Assembly (NCBI GenBank): GCA_947457845.1 | Contig: CANGXM010000004.1 | Location: forward strand, 1 to 39,704 | DNA length: 39,704 bases | Direction of reading: 5' to 3' | Origin: Rhodospirillales bacterium | GTDB taxonomy: Bacteria > Pseudomonadota > Alphaproteobacteria > Azospirillales > Azospirillaceae | Part shown: positions 1 to 10,093 of the stretch, piece by piece | Layout: every line of letters begins with the position of its first letter | Position numbering within the stretch: the first letter of the stretch is position 1 | The notes under the pieces: generated by a model | The model's database searches: none | Seen by the model: the letters and a program-made list of their open reading frames with translations, nothing else | Told to the model about the DNA's origin: nothing | Translations under genes and position numbers: made by a program

Positions 1-785
1 GCCGTCTCGACGGTCGCGGCCGGCCAGCGCCGGCGCATCACGTCGGCCAGCGCCCGGTCGCTGTAGGCGTGCGGGGCGCACATGTGGATCACGGGCCCCG
101 GCGGGGCCGGCGCCTCGAGCAGCGCCGCGAAGCAGGGGGCGAGGTCGGGGACCCAGGTCCACTCCCGCACCATGTCCGGCGTGTCCAGCACGATCCGCCC
201 GTCCGCCGCCATGTCGGCGATCCGGCGCAGCAGGCTCGTGCGCGGGCGGGTCGGGCGCGAGACCTCGTGCGGGCCATAGAGGTTGCCGAATCGCACCGAC
301 ACCGCGTCGAGCCCGGCCTCGGCGACGAGGCAGGCCGTCGCCGCCTCGCCCATCCGCTTCGCCGTGCCGTAGGGGATGGTCGCGTCCGGGACAGCCGCCT
401 CGTCGAGCGGACCGGGATGGCGTGCCGAGAACACCGCCATCGAGCTGATCTGCACGAAGCGCCGCACGCCCATGAGCTCCGCGGCCGCCGTGGTATCGAA
501 CAGGAGCTGGAGTTCGCCCTGAAGGTAATCCGCGACCGATAGCCCCACCTCCTCGGGCCGCGCGGTCGTCGCAGCGCCGTGGATCATGAAGTCGACCGGT
601 CCGGCGGACGCGAGGTCCTCGACCGTCATGTCGATGCGGCGGAATCGTCCGAGCCGGCGCAGCGTCTCGCCGTCGAACGACCGATCGGCGATCACCGGCT
701 CGAAGCCGAGCGCGCCGAGCCCTTCGGCGAGATGACTGCCGACGAAGCCGCCTCCGCCGGTGATCAGGACCGATCCACGGGTCAT
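1..785 (-). CDS. NAD-dependent epimerase/dehydratase, partial (3' end outside window)
   Basis: About 261 codons read from an ATG at 785 to the left window edge with no stop. The protein is an extended SDR of the sugar-nucleotide epimerase/dehydratase type. A Rossmann glycine motif ITGGGGFVGSHL lies at residues 8-19, the catalytic serine is in ISSM (about 113-116), and YGTAK supplies Tyr139 and Lys143. RFGNLYGPHE is the usual substrate-side motif after the active site. Such enzymes act on nucleotide-activated sugars in the cytoplasm; the exact substrate cannot be told. The gene diverges from the DUF4438 operon, and the 203-base gap between them holds the promoter and operator described below. 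The missing C-terminus is probably 40-60 residues, judging by the family's usual length of about 310. Confidence 0.85.
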   Translation of the reverse strand, partial: MTRGSVLITGGGGFVGSHLAEGLGALGFEPVIADRSFDGETLRRLGRFRRIDMTVEDLASAGPVDFMIHGAATTARPEEVGLSVADYLQGELQLLFDTTAAAELMGVRRFVQISSMAVFSARHPGPLDEAAVPDATIPYGTAKRMGEAATACLVAEAGLDAVSVRFGNLYGPHEVSRPTRPRTSLLRRIADMAADGRIVLDTPDMVREWTWVPDLAPCFAALLEAPAPPGPVIHMCAPHAYSDRALADVMRRRWPAATVET

Positions 786-862
786 GCGGGGCAGACCGGT
801 CCCGTGCGGTCCGCCGCAAGGGCGCCGCCGGTCGTTTCGCCGGTAGGGGGTCCGTTTTTCAC

Positions 863-892
863 TTGGCCGCCGATTGTCTACATTAATACAAT
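863..892 (+). promoter_or_regulatory. Candidate promoter of the DUF4438 operon
   Basis: TTGGCC at 863-868 and TACAAT at 887-892 are separated by 18 bases and resemble a sigma70-type -35/-10 pair. The stretch is AT-rich compared with its surroundings. The -10 hexamer lies inside the conserved operator-like box. Transcription would begin near 899, about 90 bases before the ATG at 989. Confidence 0.4.
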
Positions 893-893
893 C
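872..893 (+). promoter_or_regulatory. Operator-like box 1 (inverted repeat GATTGT-N10-ACAATC)
   Basis: GATTGT at 872-877 and ACAATC at 888-893 form a perfect 6-bp inverted repeat. Within it, TGTCTACATTAATACAAT (875-892) matches the boxes at 20964-20982 (reverse strand) and 31727-31745 with one gap. The left half of the TTGTA-A-TACAA palindrome is degenerate here. The site overlaps the candidate -10 element, so a bound protein would probably repress the operon. That is an inference. Confidence 0.55.
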
Positions 894-988
894 AACGAAC
901 CGAGGATGCGGTGACCCGAGCGGGCTTGTCAAGCCGGGCCGCCGACCGCGGGCCGCGGACACCGACGACGGGGGCGAGGGACGAGGGC

Positions 989-1858
989 ATGGGCGTACGG
1001 ACGAACGCGGGGGAACTGGTCGAGATGGCGGTGGCCGGTGCTGTGACGCAGCCGACCATCCGTCCCGCCGGCTACATCCCCGATCCCGACGGCAAGGCGA
1101 TGATCCTGCCGGGCATGTCGGGCGTGGTCTACAACGTGCGGGCCGGCGATCCGGCCTTCGGCTGGGCCGGCGACCACGTGGAGCCGGGCGTCTCCATCGC
1201 CCAGGCCGACGAGAAGCTGGACTTCGCGCTGCATTATCTCGCGTGCCTCGGCAACGACGCGGTCGTGACCAGCGGCCTCGCCGCCGGGGCGAAGGGCGTG
1301 TTGGTGGGCGAGCACGCCCGCCTCCTCGTCGAGTTCTCCGACGACGCCCACGCGATGATGAACGTGGGCGACATGGTGCAGATCAAGGCCGTCGGCCGCG
1401 GTCTGCGCATGATCGACTACCCGCAGGTGAACCTCAAGAAGATGAGCCCGCGCCTGTTCGAGGCGATGGGCGTCCAGGCGGTCGACAGCCGCAAGATCCG
1501 AGTCCCGGTGGCGATGGAGCTGCCGATCCGGATCATGGGCTCGGGCGCCGAGCTCAACAGCGAGTACGTGGACCAGGACCTGATGTCCGGCGACCGCGCG
1601 CTGATGGCCGAACTCGGCATCGACCGGATGCGGATGGGCGACCTGATCGTGATCAACCACGCCGATCACCACTGGGGCCGCAGCTATCGCAAGGATGCCG
1701 TGTCGATCTGCATCTGCATCCATGGCGATTCGATCATGACCGGGCACGGGCCGGGCATCCTCACGCTGATGACCTGCGCTGAGCCGTGCATCGAATGGAC
1801 CATCGACCCGAAGGCGAACCTCGCCGACCTCCTCCAGACCGAACGGGTGCGGGCATGA
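989..1858 (+). CDS. DUF4438-like protein, copy 1
   Basis: A 289-residue protein that I recognise, from memory of the family, as DUF4438, whose biochemical role is unknown. It has no signal peptide or membrane segment. Near the C-terminus it carries a His-rich stretch (NHADHHWGR) and a glycine motif TGHGPGILTLMT. A GTG at 911 would add 26 residues, but the ATG at 989 is preferred: it follows GAGGGACGAGG at 977-987, and from there the N-terminus lines up with copy 2 (M-x-V-x-TN). It overlaps copy 2 by 4 bases (ATGA) and so is probably co-translated with it. It is the first gene of an operon with a dehydrogenase, a creatinase-like hydrolase and an OppDF pair, so a catabolic role is likely. Family assignment is moderately sure; function is unknown. 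Confidence 0.75.
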   Translation: MGVRTNAGELVEMAVAGAVTQPTIRPAGYIPDPDGKAMILPGMSGVVYNVRAGDPAFGWAGDHVEPGVSIAQADEKLDFALHYLACLGNDAVVTSGLAAGAKGVLVGEHARLLVEFSDDAHAMMNVGDMVQIKAVGRGLRMIDYPQVNLKKMSPRLFEAMGVQAVDSRKIRVPVAMELPIRIMGSGAELNSEYVDQDLMSGDRALMAELGIDRMRMGDLIVINHADHHWGRSYRKDAVSICICIHGDSIMTGHGPGILTLMTCAEPCIEWTIDPKANLADLLQTERVRA

Positions 1859-2733
1859 CCGTCGCGACCAACGAGGACAAGCTCGTCGCCGTCTCGGTGA
1901 TGGGCCAGATCGTCCATCCCGGCTTCCCCGGCCTTCCGGCCGAACCCTACCGGCTCGCCGCGGACGGGACGCCCTTCCTGCTGCCCACATACGGCGGCAT
2001 CGTCTACAACGTCTCGGTCGGCGACAGCGCCTTCGGCTGGCAGGCCGACTGCGTCCACCCGGGCGTCAGCATCGCCTACCCGGCCGACCTCGGGAACCGC
2101 GGCCTCAACGTCTACGCCTGCGTGGGCAACGAGGCGGTGGTCATGACCGGCCGCGCCCAGGGGACGAAGGGCACGGTGACCGGCAAGTCGGGCCGCTTCT
2201 CCGAGCACGTGATCGTCCACTTCCCCAAGGCCGCACGCGAGATGATGGCGGTCGGCGACAAGATCGTCGTCCGCTCCAAGGGCGTCGGCATGGCGGTGAC
2301 GGACCACCCGGCGGTGAAGCTGAAGAGCCTGTCGCCGGAACTGTTCCGGGCGCTGGCCCCGTCGTCCGCGGGCGGGTCGCTCAAGGTTCCGGTCGTCGCC
2401 GTGGTTCCGCCGCACCTGGTCGGCGCCGGCGCCGGGCTGACCAGCGAGGGCGGCAGCATCCACATCCAGACAACCGACCGCGAGGAGGTGGCGAAGGCGG
2501 GGCTCGACGCGCTGCGCCTCGGCGACCTCGTGGCGCTGGCCGACACCGACAGCCGCTACCAGCACGGCTATCTGCGCGGGGCCACGGGCATCGCCGTCGT
2601 CGGCCAGACCGACGGGCCGCGGGCGGGCTACGGGCCGGGTCTCACGCTGCTGATGACGGGCACGGCCGGGGCGATCACGCCGGACGTCCGTCCGGGCGTG
2701 AACCTCCGCAGTCTCCTCAACCTCGCCGGGTGA
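1855..2733 (+). CDS. DUF4438-like protein, copy 2
   Basis: A 292-residue paralogue of the preceding protein. The two share blocks such as GxVYNVxxGDxAFGWxxDxVxPGVSI in the N-terminal half and the C-terminal GPGxxxLMTG. Copy 2 lacks the His-rich stretch: NHADHHWGR is replaced by a segment with Arg, Tyr and one His, and GHGPG becomes GYGPG. The pair may form a hetero-oligomer or have split roles; this is inference. The ATG at 1855 overlaps the upstream stop, and the gene's own TGA (2731-2733) overlaps a GTG at 2730 in the next frame. Function unknown. Confidence 0.75.
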   Translation: MTVATNEDKLVAVSVMGQIVHPGFPGLPAEPYRLAADGTPFLLPTYGGIVYNVSVGDSAFGWQADCVHPGVSIAYPADLGNRGLNVYACVGNEAVVMTGRAQGTKGTVTGKSGRFSEHVIVHFPKAAREMMAVGDKIVVRSKGVGMAVTDHPAVKLKSLSPELFRALAPSSAGGSLKVPVVAVVPPHLVGAGAGLTSEGGSIHIQTTDREEVAKAGLDALRLGDLVALADTDSRYQHGYLRGATGIAVVGQTDGPRAGYGPGLTLLMTGTAGAITPDVRPGVNLRSLLNLAG

Positions 2734-2744
2734 CGGGCGGAACC

Positions 2745-3815
2745 ATGGAGACGGCGATCGACATGGCGCGCGTCCCGCTGCCGGCGCTGCGGGACTTTAC
2801 CACGGCCTGCCTGCGGGCGATGGGCCTCACGACCGAACAGGCGGAGATCGTGGGCGGCGCGCTGGTGTTCAGCGAGCTGCGCTTCCATCCGGGGCAGGGG
2901 CAGGGGGTGCGGCGGCTGCGCTCCTACCGCGACCGGCTCGCGTCGGGGATCCTCGACGCGAATGCGCCGTTCGAGGTGGTCAAGTCGAGCCCCGCGCTGG
3001 CGCTCGTCGACGGTCACGGCGGGCTGGGCAGCGTCATCGGCATCAAGGCGATGCGCCTCGCCATCGCCAAGGCCAAGACCTGCGGCATCGGCACCGTGAT
3101 CGTCCGCAACGGCACGCACTACGGCTCCTCGGCCGTGCACGCGTCCGAGGCGCTGGCTCACGGCTGCATCGGCGTCGCCTACACCAACGCGGGGCCGGAG
3201 ATGGCGGCCTGGGGCGGGGCGTCGCCCGCGGTCGGCACGAACCCGTGGGCGATCGCCGCCCCGTCGGACAAGGGCTTTCCCGTCGTCCTCGACATCGCGC
3301 TCACCACGGCCGGCAAGGGCATGATGCGCTGGCACGCGCGGGAGGGGCGCACGATGCCGCTCGACTGGGCGCTCACCCCGGACGGGCACGAGACCGACGA
3401 CCCGGAGGCCGCGATGCAGGGTGCGCTTCTGGGCATCGGGCAGTACAAGGGGTACGGTCTGTCGCTGATGACCGACGTGCTGACCGGTGTGGTCTCCGGC
3501 GGCGGCTTCGGCCTCGCCCCCTATTCGGACCCAAAGCGGCAGGACGTGTCCCACAGCTTCACCGCGATCGACATCGACTGGTTCATGCCGCTGGCCGAGT
3601 TCGAGGGGCGGATGGGACGGTTCATCGACGAGATCAGGGCCGGGCGCAAGCGACCGGGGGTGAGCGAGATCCTCGTCCCGGGCGAGCAGGAGCACCGGCG
3701 CCTGACGGAGAAGACCCGGGACGGCGTGCCGCTCGACCGCACCGTCCTCGACGACATCACGACGCTCGGCCGCGAACTCGGCGTGCGCGAGACCCTGGAG
3801 GAGATCAACCGGTGA
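2745..3815 (+). CDS. Ldh-family (malate/L-lactate/ureidoglycolate-type) NAD(P)H-dependent dehydrogenase
   Basis: A 356-residue cytoplasmic oxidoreductase of the malate/L-lactate/ureidoglycolate dehydrogenase family (PF02615 type). It uses a non-Rossmann NAD(P) fold on 2-hydroxy acids or cyclic imino acids. Diagnostic segments are [26 protein letters not shown], and the late run [20 protein letters not shown]. Known family substrates include ureidoglycolate (AllD), malate, lactate and delta1-piperideine-2-carboxylate; the sequence does not choose among them. Start is uncertain: GTG 2730 overlaps the upstream stop, ATG 2745 follows GACGGGCGG, and ATG 2763 is also possible. A ureidoglycolate-type activity would fit the AllA- and PuuE-like genes at 21015-22414, but that link is only suggestive. 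It overlaps the M24 gene by GTGA. Confidence 0.85.
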   Translation: METAIDMARVPLPALRDFTTACLRAMGLTTEQAEIVGGALVFSELRFHPGQGQGVRRLRSYRDRLASGILDANAPFEVVKSSPALALVDGHGGLGSVIGIKAMRLAIAKAKTCGIGTVIVRNGTHYGSSAVHASEALAHGCIGVAYTNAGPEMAAWGGASPAVGTNPWAIAAPSDKGFPVVLDIALTTAGKGMMRWHAREGRTMPLDWALTPDGHETDDPEAAMQGALLGIGQYKGYGLSLMTDVLTGVVSGGGFGLAPYSDPKRQDVSHSFTAIDIDWFMPLAEFEGRMGRFIDEIRAGRKRPGVSEILVPGEQEHRRLTEKTRDGVPLDRTVLDDITTLGRELGVRETLEEINR

Positions 3816-4971
3816 CGGCCCCCCTGGAACCCCTGTCCCCGGCCTTCCACAAGGCGGTCGTCGAACGCATCCGCGCCTCGGTCGAGGCGGCCGGCGTCGA
3901 CGGCATGCTCGTGCTGGACACGCCGAACGTGGTCTATGCCACCGGCTTCTTCCACAGCGCCAACGAGCGGCCGATGGGCCTCTGGGTTCCGCGCCGTGGC
4001 GCGCCCTCGCTGCTCGTCCCGTTGCTGGAGCTGGAGAACGCGGCGGCGACCTGGATCAGCGACGTCCGCACCTACGAGGAGTTCCCGGGCGAGGTGCATC
4101 CCGTCCGCTGGATGGTGGCCAGCGTCGGCGCACGCCGGCTGATGGTCGACACGCTGTCGGCCGCGGTCCACCAGGCGCTCGCCCGCGACGTCGACGCCAT
4201 CGTCCTGACCGACCTCGTCGAGCGGCTGCGCGCGGTCAAGGGGCCGGCGGAGCTGGCGCTGGTGCGGGCCGCCGCGCGCTACGCCGACGCGGTGCTCGAC
4301 GCGATCCGGGCGCGGACCGCCGACATCGTGCGCGGCGGCGGCACCGAGCTCGACATCCTGTCGGCCGGCCTTTCGGCGGCGGCGGCGATGCAGAAGGCCG
4401 AACTCGGCCCCGCGTTCGGACACACCAAGGTCGGCCTGACCGGCACGGTCCACACCGGGCCGCGTGCGGCGCTGCCGCACGGCAAGGTGATCGCGCGCCG
4501 GCCGGACCCCGGCGACACGATGATCGCCGGCATCGGCGCCAGCGTCGGCGGCTATCATGCCGAGAGCGGGATCACGCTGATCCTGGGCGAGCCGACGGCC
4601 GACCAGCGCCACTGCCTGACCGCGGCGGCGGCGGCCAACGACGCGGCGGTCGCGGCGCTCAGGCCCGGAACGCCCTGCCGGGCGGTGAACGACGCGGCGC
4701 TGGCCGAGCTGCGCGCCGCCGGCCTCGGCGACGCGATCCGCCACCGCATCGGCCACGCCATGGGCGTGCAGGGGCACGAGGGACCGTGGCTGGCGCCCGG
4801 CGACGACACCCCCGTCGCCGTCGGAATGGTGTTCTCCAACGAGCCGGGCATCTATCGTCCCGGGATCGACGGCTACCGGACCATCAACACGATGATCGTC
4901 ACAGAGACAGGCGTCGAGGTGCCCAGTACCTTCCAGGCCCGCCATCCGCTCGACGCAAGGGTCGTGCCCCT

Positions 4972-4975
<4 letters not shown>
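3812..4975 (+). CDS. M24 (pita-bread) family hydrolase, creatinase-like, metal ligands incomplete
   Basis: A 387-residue protein starting at a GTG that overlaps the upstream stop. It has the two-domain layout of creatinase, prolidase and aminopeptidase P: N-terminal domain about 1-145, pita-bread domain about 146-385. The His motif [14 protein letters not shown] (311-324) and SNEPGIY (Glu344) are intact. The canonical ligands Asp-Asp-His-Glu-Glu read Gly240, Glu251, His315, Glu344 and Asn359, so three of five are changed. Known M24 members without metals, such as creatinase, hydrolyse C-N bonds in small amidino compounds rather than peptides. This protein may do likewise; the substrate is unknown. 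Its place after a dehydrogenase and before OppDF suggests it acts on an imported compound. Confidence 0.85.
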
Positions 4976-5974
<999 letters not shown>

Positions 5975-5982
<8 letters not shown>

Positions 5983-6991
5983 GATCATCGCGCCCGAGCG
6001 CCCGCCGGCGGCGTCGGCCGGGACCGTCGCGCCGCTTCTCGCGGTGCGCGACCTCAAGAAGCACTTCCCGATCAAGAGCGGCCTGCTCGGCCGGACGACT
6101 TCGTCCGTCAAGGCCGTCGACGGGATCAGCTTCGACGTCATGCCGGGCGAGGTCGTCGGCCTCGTCGGCGAGAGCGGGTCGGGCAAGACCACGGCCGGCC
6201 GCACCATCCTGCGGCTGGTCGAGCCCACCTCGGGCGAGATCGTGTTCGACGGCACGGACATCGCCAAAATCCCCGCCCCGGCGATGCGCGACTGGCGCCG
6301 GCGGATGCAGATCATCTTCCAGGACCCCTACGCCAGCCTCAACCCGCGCATGACGGTGGGGGAGATCGTCGGCCAGGCGCTGAAGATCCACCGCCTCGCC
6401 TCGGGCGCGGACATGGAGGACCGGGTCGTCCAGCTGCTCCAGAAGGTGGGGCTCGCGGCGTCCGCGGTGCGACGCTATCCGCACGAGTTCTCCGGCGGGC
6501 AGCGCCAGCGCATCGGCATCGCCCGCGCGCTCGCGGTCAGCCCGCAGTTCATCGTGGCCGACGAGCCGGTCTCGGCGCTGGACGTCTCGATCCAGGCGCA
6601 GGTGCTGAACCTGCTGCTGGACCTGAAGTCCGAACTCCAGCTCACCCTCCTCTTCATCGCCCACGACCTCAGCGTGGTCGAGTACATCTCCGACCGCGTG
6701 ATCGTGATGTATCTGGGCAAGATCATGGAGGTGGCGCCGGCGCGCGAGCTCTATCGCAACCCGGTCCACCCCTACACCCAGGCGCTCCTGTCGGCGATCC
6801 CGGTGCCCGACCCCACGGTGCGGCGCGAGCGGGTCATCCTCCAGGGCGACATCCCGAGCCCGATCAACCCGCCGTCGGGCTGCGTCTTCCGCACCCGCTG
6901 CCCGATCGCCGCACCCGAGTGCGCGAAGGTCGAGCCGCCGCTGGAGGCCGTCGGCCCCGGCCACTTCAAGGCGTGCATCCGCCGTCCCTGA
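5975..6991 (+). CDS. OppF/DppF-type ABC transporter ATPase (set 1)
   Basis: A 338-residue partner of the preceding ATPase. It starts at GTG 5975, overlaps the upstream gene by 8 bases, and is preceded by GGGAGAG. Walker A is GESGSGKT, the signature is [15 protein letters not shown], Walker B is [13 protein letters not shown], and the switch His is in [10 protein letters not shown]. The C-terminal region has the family's Cys pattern ([14 protein letters not shown]). OppD and OppF usually form a heterodimer beneath the two permeases. It resembles the OppF at 32816-33838 in the segment DLSVVEY, whereas the set 2 OppF differs there. Confidence 0.93.
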
Positions 6992-7011
6992 GAAGAACGA
7001 GAACAGCCACC

Positions 7012-8541
7012 ATGAGCATCGCCGCCCTCAACGACCGCATCGGCATGGTCAACGACGTGCTGAACAGCTGGGCCCTCCTCTACTGGGACAGCCGCACGAT
7101 GATGCCGCCGGGCGGCAACGACACCCGCGCCAAGCAGGTGTCGACCATGAAGGTCCTCGCCCACGGGCTCCTCGTCGCCGACGAGACCCGCCGCCTGCTG
7201 GACGCCGCCGAGACCGAGGTCGCGAACCGCCCGGCCGAGGACGCCGACCGGCGCATCGTGGCCCAGACCCGCGAGGCGGTGCAGCACCACCTCAAGATCC
7301 CGGCCGACCTGATCCGCCGCCGTGCCCAGCACGCGAGCGAGGCGGCCGCCGTCTGGGTGAAGGCGCGCACCGACAGCGACTTCTCCCTTTTCGCGCCCTA
7401 CCTCGAGAAGACGGTGGGCATGGCGCGGGAACTGGCCGACGCCATCGGCTACACGGGGCATCCCTACGACGCGCTGATGTACCAGTTCGAGCCAGGCGAG
7501 ACGGTCACGAGCCTGAGGTCCCTGTTCGCGGAACTGCGCGCGGGGATCGGCCCCGTGGTGAAGGCGACCACGGCGGTCGAGGCGCCCCGCAGCGACTTCC
7601 TCGAGCGGCACTACGAGCCGGAGAAGCAGGCGGCCTTCGCGAAGCAGATCGCGGCCAAGCTCGGCTACGACTTCGACCGCGGGCGCCTCGATGGGACCGT
7701 TCATCCCTTCGAGATCAGCTTCACCCGCAACGACGTGCGCATCACCACGCGCTACTACCCCAACTTCCTGCCCGCCAGCCTGTTCGGCACGATGCACGAG
7801 GCCGGTCACGGCCTCTACGAGCAGGGAATCGACCCGGCCTACACCCGCACCACGCTCGCGACCGACCTCGTCGGCCTCTATGCCGTCGGCGGCGTCAGCT
7901 TCGGCGCGCACGAGAGCCAGTCGCGCCTGTGGGAGAACCATATCGGCCGCAGCCGCCGGTTCTGGGACCTGCACTACGGCATGTTGCAGGAGACGTTCCC
8001 CGAGGCGCTGGGCGACGTGGACGTGGCCGCCTTCCACCGGGCGATCAACAGGGTCCGGCCCGGCTACATCCGTGTCGAGGCGGACGAGCTGACCTACGAC
8101 TTCCACATCATGCTGCGCGTCGACATCGAGACGCGGCTGGTGGACGGTACGCTGAAGGTGAAGGACCTGCCGGAGGCTTGGAACGCCGTCATCAAGCAGG
8201 AACTCGGCCTCGACGTGCCGAACGACCGGCTCGGCTGCCTCCAGGACATCCACTGGTCGTCGGGCCAGATCGGCACCTTCTGCAACTACACCATCGGCAA
8301 CGTGATGGCCGCACAGGTGCTGGAGACGGCGCGGGCCGAGGATCCGTCGATCCAGGCGTCGGTCGACGCCGGGAACTATGCGCCGCTGAAGGACTGGCTG
8401 ACGAACAACATCTACGTCCACGGCCGCCGCTTCGGCCGCGACGAGCTGCTCCAGCGGATCACTGGCCGCACGCTCGATCCCAAGCCCTACGTCAAGTATC
8501 TGCGCGACAAGTACACCGCACTCTACGGCGTGTCGGTCTGA
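7012..8541 (+). CDS. M32 family carboxypeptidase (carboxypeptidase Taq type)
   Basis: A 509-residue zinc metallocarboxypeptidase, close to the family's usual length of about 500. It removes single residues from peptide C-termini in the cytoplasm. The zinc motif HEAGH is at 262-266, and the third ligand is Glu301 in HESQSRLWEN. The family's HPF motif (231-233) and the DVRITTRY segment are present, as is RVEADELTYDFHIM further on. The start at 7012 lies 20 bases after the OppF stop, with only a weak purine-rich ribosome site. Its position at the end of an operon with an OppDF pair suggests it trims imported peptides. It ends 3 bases from the convergent MscS gene, with no clear hairpin terminator. 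Confidence 0.93.
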   Translation: MSIAALNDRIGMVNDVLNSWALLYWDSRTMMPPGGNDTRAKQVSTMKVLAHGLLVADETRRLLDAAETEVANRPAEDADRRIVAQTREAVQHHLKIPADLIRRRAQHASEAAAVWVKARTDSDFSLFAPYLEKTVGMARELADAIGYTGHPYDALMYQFEPGETVTSLRSLFAELRAGIGPVVKATTAVEAPRSDFLERHYEPEKQAAFAKQIAAKLGYDFDRGRLDGTVHPFEISFTRNDVRITTRYYPNFLPASLFGTMHEAGHGLYEQGIDPAYTRTTLATDLVGLYAVGGVSFGAHESQSRLWENHIGRSRRFWDLHYGMLQETFPEALGDVDVAAFHRAINRVRPGYIRVEADELTYDFHIMLRVDIETRLVDGTLKVKDLPEAWNAVIKQELGLDVPNDRLGCLQDIHWSSGQIGTFCNYTIGNVMAAQVLETARAEDPSIQASVDAGNYAPLKDWLTNNIYVHGRRFGRDELLQRITGRTLDPKPYVKYLRDKYTALYGVSV

Positions 8542-8544
8542 CCC

Positions 8545-9990
8545 TCACGCCACCGACGCGCCGATCCTGAAGAAGGTGCGCATCCGGCCGAGGATCTGGT
8601 GGGCTAGGGTCTGCTGCTCCTCGCCGGCATCCGCGGGTGCGCTGGTGGCGTCCCCGGCCTTGCTGTTGCGCATCTGGCGGTCGGCGAGGACCGCGCTCAT
8701 CGTCTCGAGCAGTTCGGCGCGTTCGGTCAGGATCGGGCCAAGGGCGTCCTTCGTGACCTCGATCACCGTGCTCTCCGTCACCGCCCGGACCGTCGCCGCC
8801 CGCGGCGCACCGGTGAGGAGCGACATCTCGCCGAAGAACTGACCCGGTTCGAGCCGCGCGACCATCGTCTCCTCGCCGTTGCCGCGATCGATCCTCACCT
8901 CCATCAGCCCCTCCTTGATGAGGAAGAGGGACGAGCCGTCCTCGCCGGCATGGACGACCATGCCGCCGGCGGCGACCAGCCGGTCGTGCGCCGCGACGGC
9001 CAGCGTGTCGAGTTCGGTTGCGGTCAACATCTCGAACAGCGGGACGCGGCGGATGAAGGCGGCGGTCGCTTCCTCCCTTGTCTTCGGCGTGTGGACGGGG
9101 GTCTCGGCGTAGAGGCGCGGCACCGGGACCACGATGCCGGAGAAGCGAAGGTTCCGGAGCAGGTTGCGCTGCACCGCGTTGCGGATCTGGCCCCGGCTCG
9201 GATAGTCGGGAACCCAGTAGCGCAGCCGCCAGACGACCCCGCGCTCGTCGAAGCCGACGATGCGCGTGTCCGGGTGGCCGGTCGCCGCAACCTCCGTCAC
9301 CTCGACGGCGGCCGAGATGAGGACGCGCTCGGCCTGCTGCGCGGTCACGTCGAAGCCGAGCGTGACGTCGATCTCGTCGCGCCAGCGCCGCTCCGGCCGG
9401 TCGTAGATCTTGAGCACCATCTCCGACAGTTGGCTGTTCGGGACGACCAGATGGATGCCGTTCTCGAGGTCCAGGCCCGTCGCTCGCCACGACATGTTCC
9501 GCACCTGCCCCACCGGCCCGTCCTGGATCTCGATCCAGTCGCCGATCCGGAACGGCCGTTCCAACGTGATCGCGATGCCGGAGAAGATGTCCGAGATCAT
9601 GCTCTTCAACGCGAACCCGATCACCGCCACGGCGACGCCGGACGTCGCGATCAGGCCGTTGACCGGCATGTTGAAGACGATGGCGATCACCATGATCACC
9701 GTGGCGGCGAGGATCGCGCCGTCGACCAGATCGGTCAGAAGCCGGGGGGGCGCGTGGCCCGTCCGCCGCGCCATGACGCCGTTCCAAACCGCGGTGTGAA
9801 GCAGGCGGATGACGAGGAGCGCGCCGGCGACGATCGCCAGCATCTCGAACGCCCCTCTCACGATCACCTCGGGCATGGACCCGGGGCGAAGCCCCAACCA
9901 GCCGACGATCGCGGGGCTGATGGATATGAGGATGACGCTGACGAGGAGAAGGGTGAACCGGCTCCAGGTCCGGACAATCAACGTGGCCAT
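8545..9990 (-). CDS. MscS-type mechanosensitive channel with C-terminal cyclic-nucleotide-binding domain
   Basis: A 481-residue inner-membrane protein. Hydrophobic segments lie near 11-32, 45-65, 90-110 and 114-135. The last continues into the pore-lining helix of MscS channels (GVAVAVIGFALKSMISDIFSG), followed by the Sm-like beta domain (LERPFRIGDWIEI onward). Residues about 316-440 form a CAP_ED cyclic-nucleotide domain whose phosphate cassette reads FGEMSLLTGAPRAATVRA (386-403) and keeps the Gly-Glu and Arg expected to contact cyclic nucleotide. Such MscS-cNMP fusions are known as a bacterial cyclic-nucleotide-gated branch of the MscS superfamily. The gene stands alone, with its own promoter at 10050-10077, and is not obviously tied to the catabolic genes on either side. 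Confidence 0.9.
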   Translation of the reverse strand: MATLIVRTWSRFTLLLVSVILISISPAIVGWLGLRPGSMPEVIVRGAFEMLAIVAGALLVIRLLHTAVWNGVMARRTGHAPPRLLTDLVDGAILAATVIMVIAIVFNMPVNGLIATSGVAVAVIGFALKSMISDIFSGIAITLERPFRIGDWIEIQDGPVGQVRNMSWRATGLDLENGIHLVVPNSQLSEMVLKIYDRPERRWRDEIDVTLGFDVTAQQAERVLISAAVEVTEVAATGHPDTRIVGFDERGVVWRLRYWVPDYPSRGQIRNAVQRNLLRNLRFSGIVVPVPRLYAETPVHTPKTREEATAAFIRRVPLFEMLTATELDTLAVAAHDRLVAAGGMVVHAGEDGSSLFLIKEGLMEVRIDRGNGEETMVARLEPGQFFGEMSLLTGAPRAATVRAVTESTVIEVTKDALGPILTERAELLETMSAVLADRQMRNSKAGDATSAPADAGEEQQTLAHQILGRMRTFFRIGASVA

Positions 9991-10049
9991 GCGCGTCCCG
10001 TGTACGGACTGTCCGCCCCATGCGGCCGTCGGTATCCGTTTCGGATCGC

Positions 10050-10077
10050 ATTATCGGCGCAGGGCGCCTTTTGACAA
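10050..10077 (-). promoter_or_regulatory. Promoter of the MscS-cNMP channel gene
   Basis: On the minus strand, TTGTCA (10077-10072) and GATAAT (10055-10050) are separated by 16 bases, each matching the sigma70 consensus at five of six positions. The spacer holds a perfect inverted repeat, GGCGC-AGG-GCGCC (10056-10068, plus strand), which could be an operator or simply GC-rich chance. The start codon at 9990 lies about 60 bases downstream. The gap 9991-10093 holds nothing else that I can name. Confidence 0.5.
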
Positions 10078-10093
10078 ATCGATTAGGTCGGCC

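Noticed and set aside
911-991. GTG at 911 as the start of the first DUF4438-like gene
   Set aside because: It would leave a leader of only about 12 bases from the predicted promoter, the extra 26 residues do not align with copy 2, and ATG 989 has a good ribosome site.
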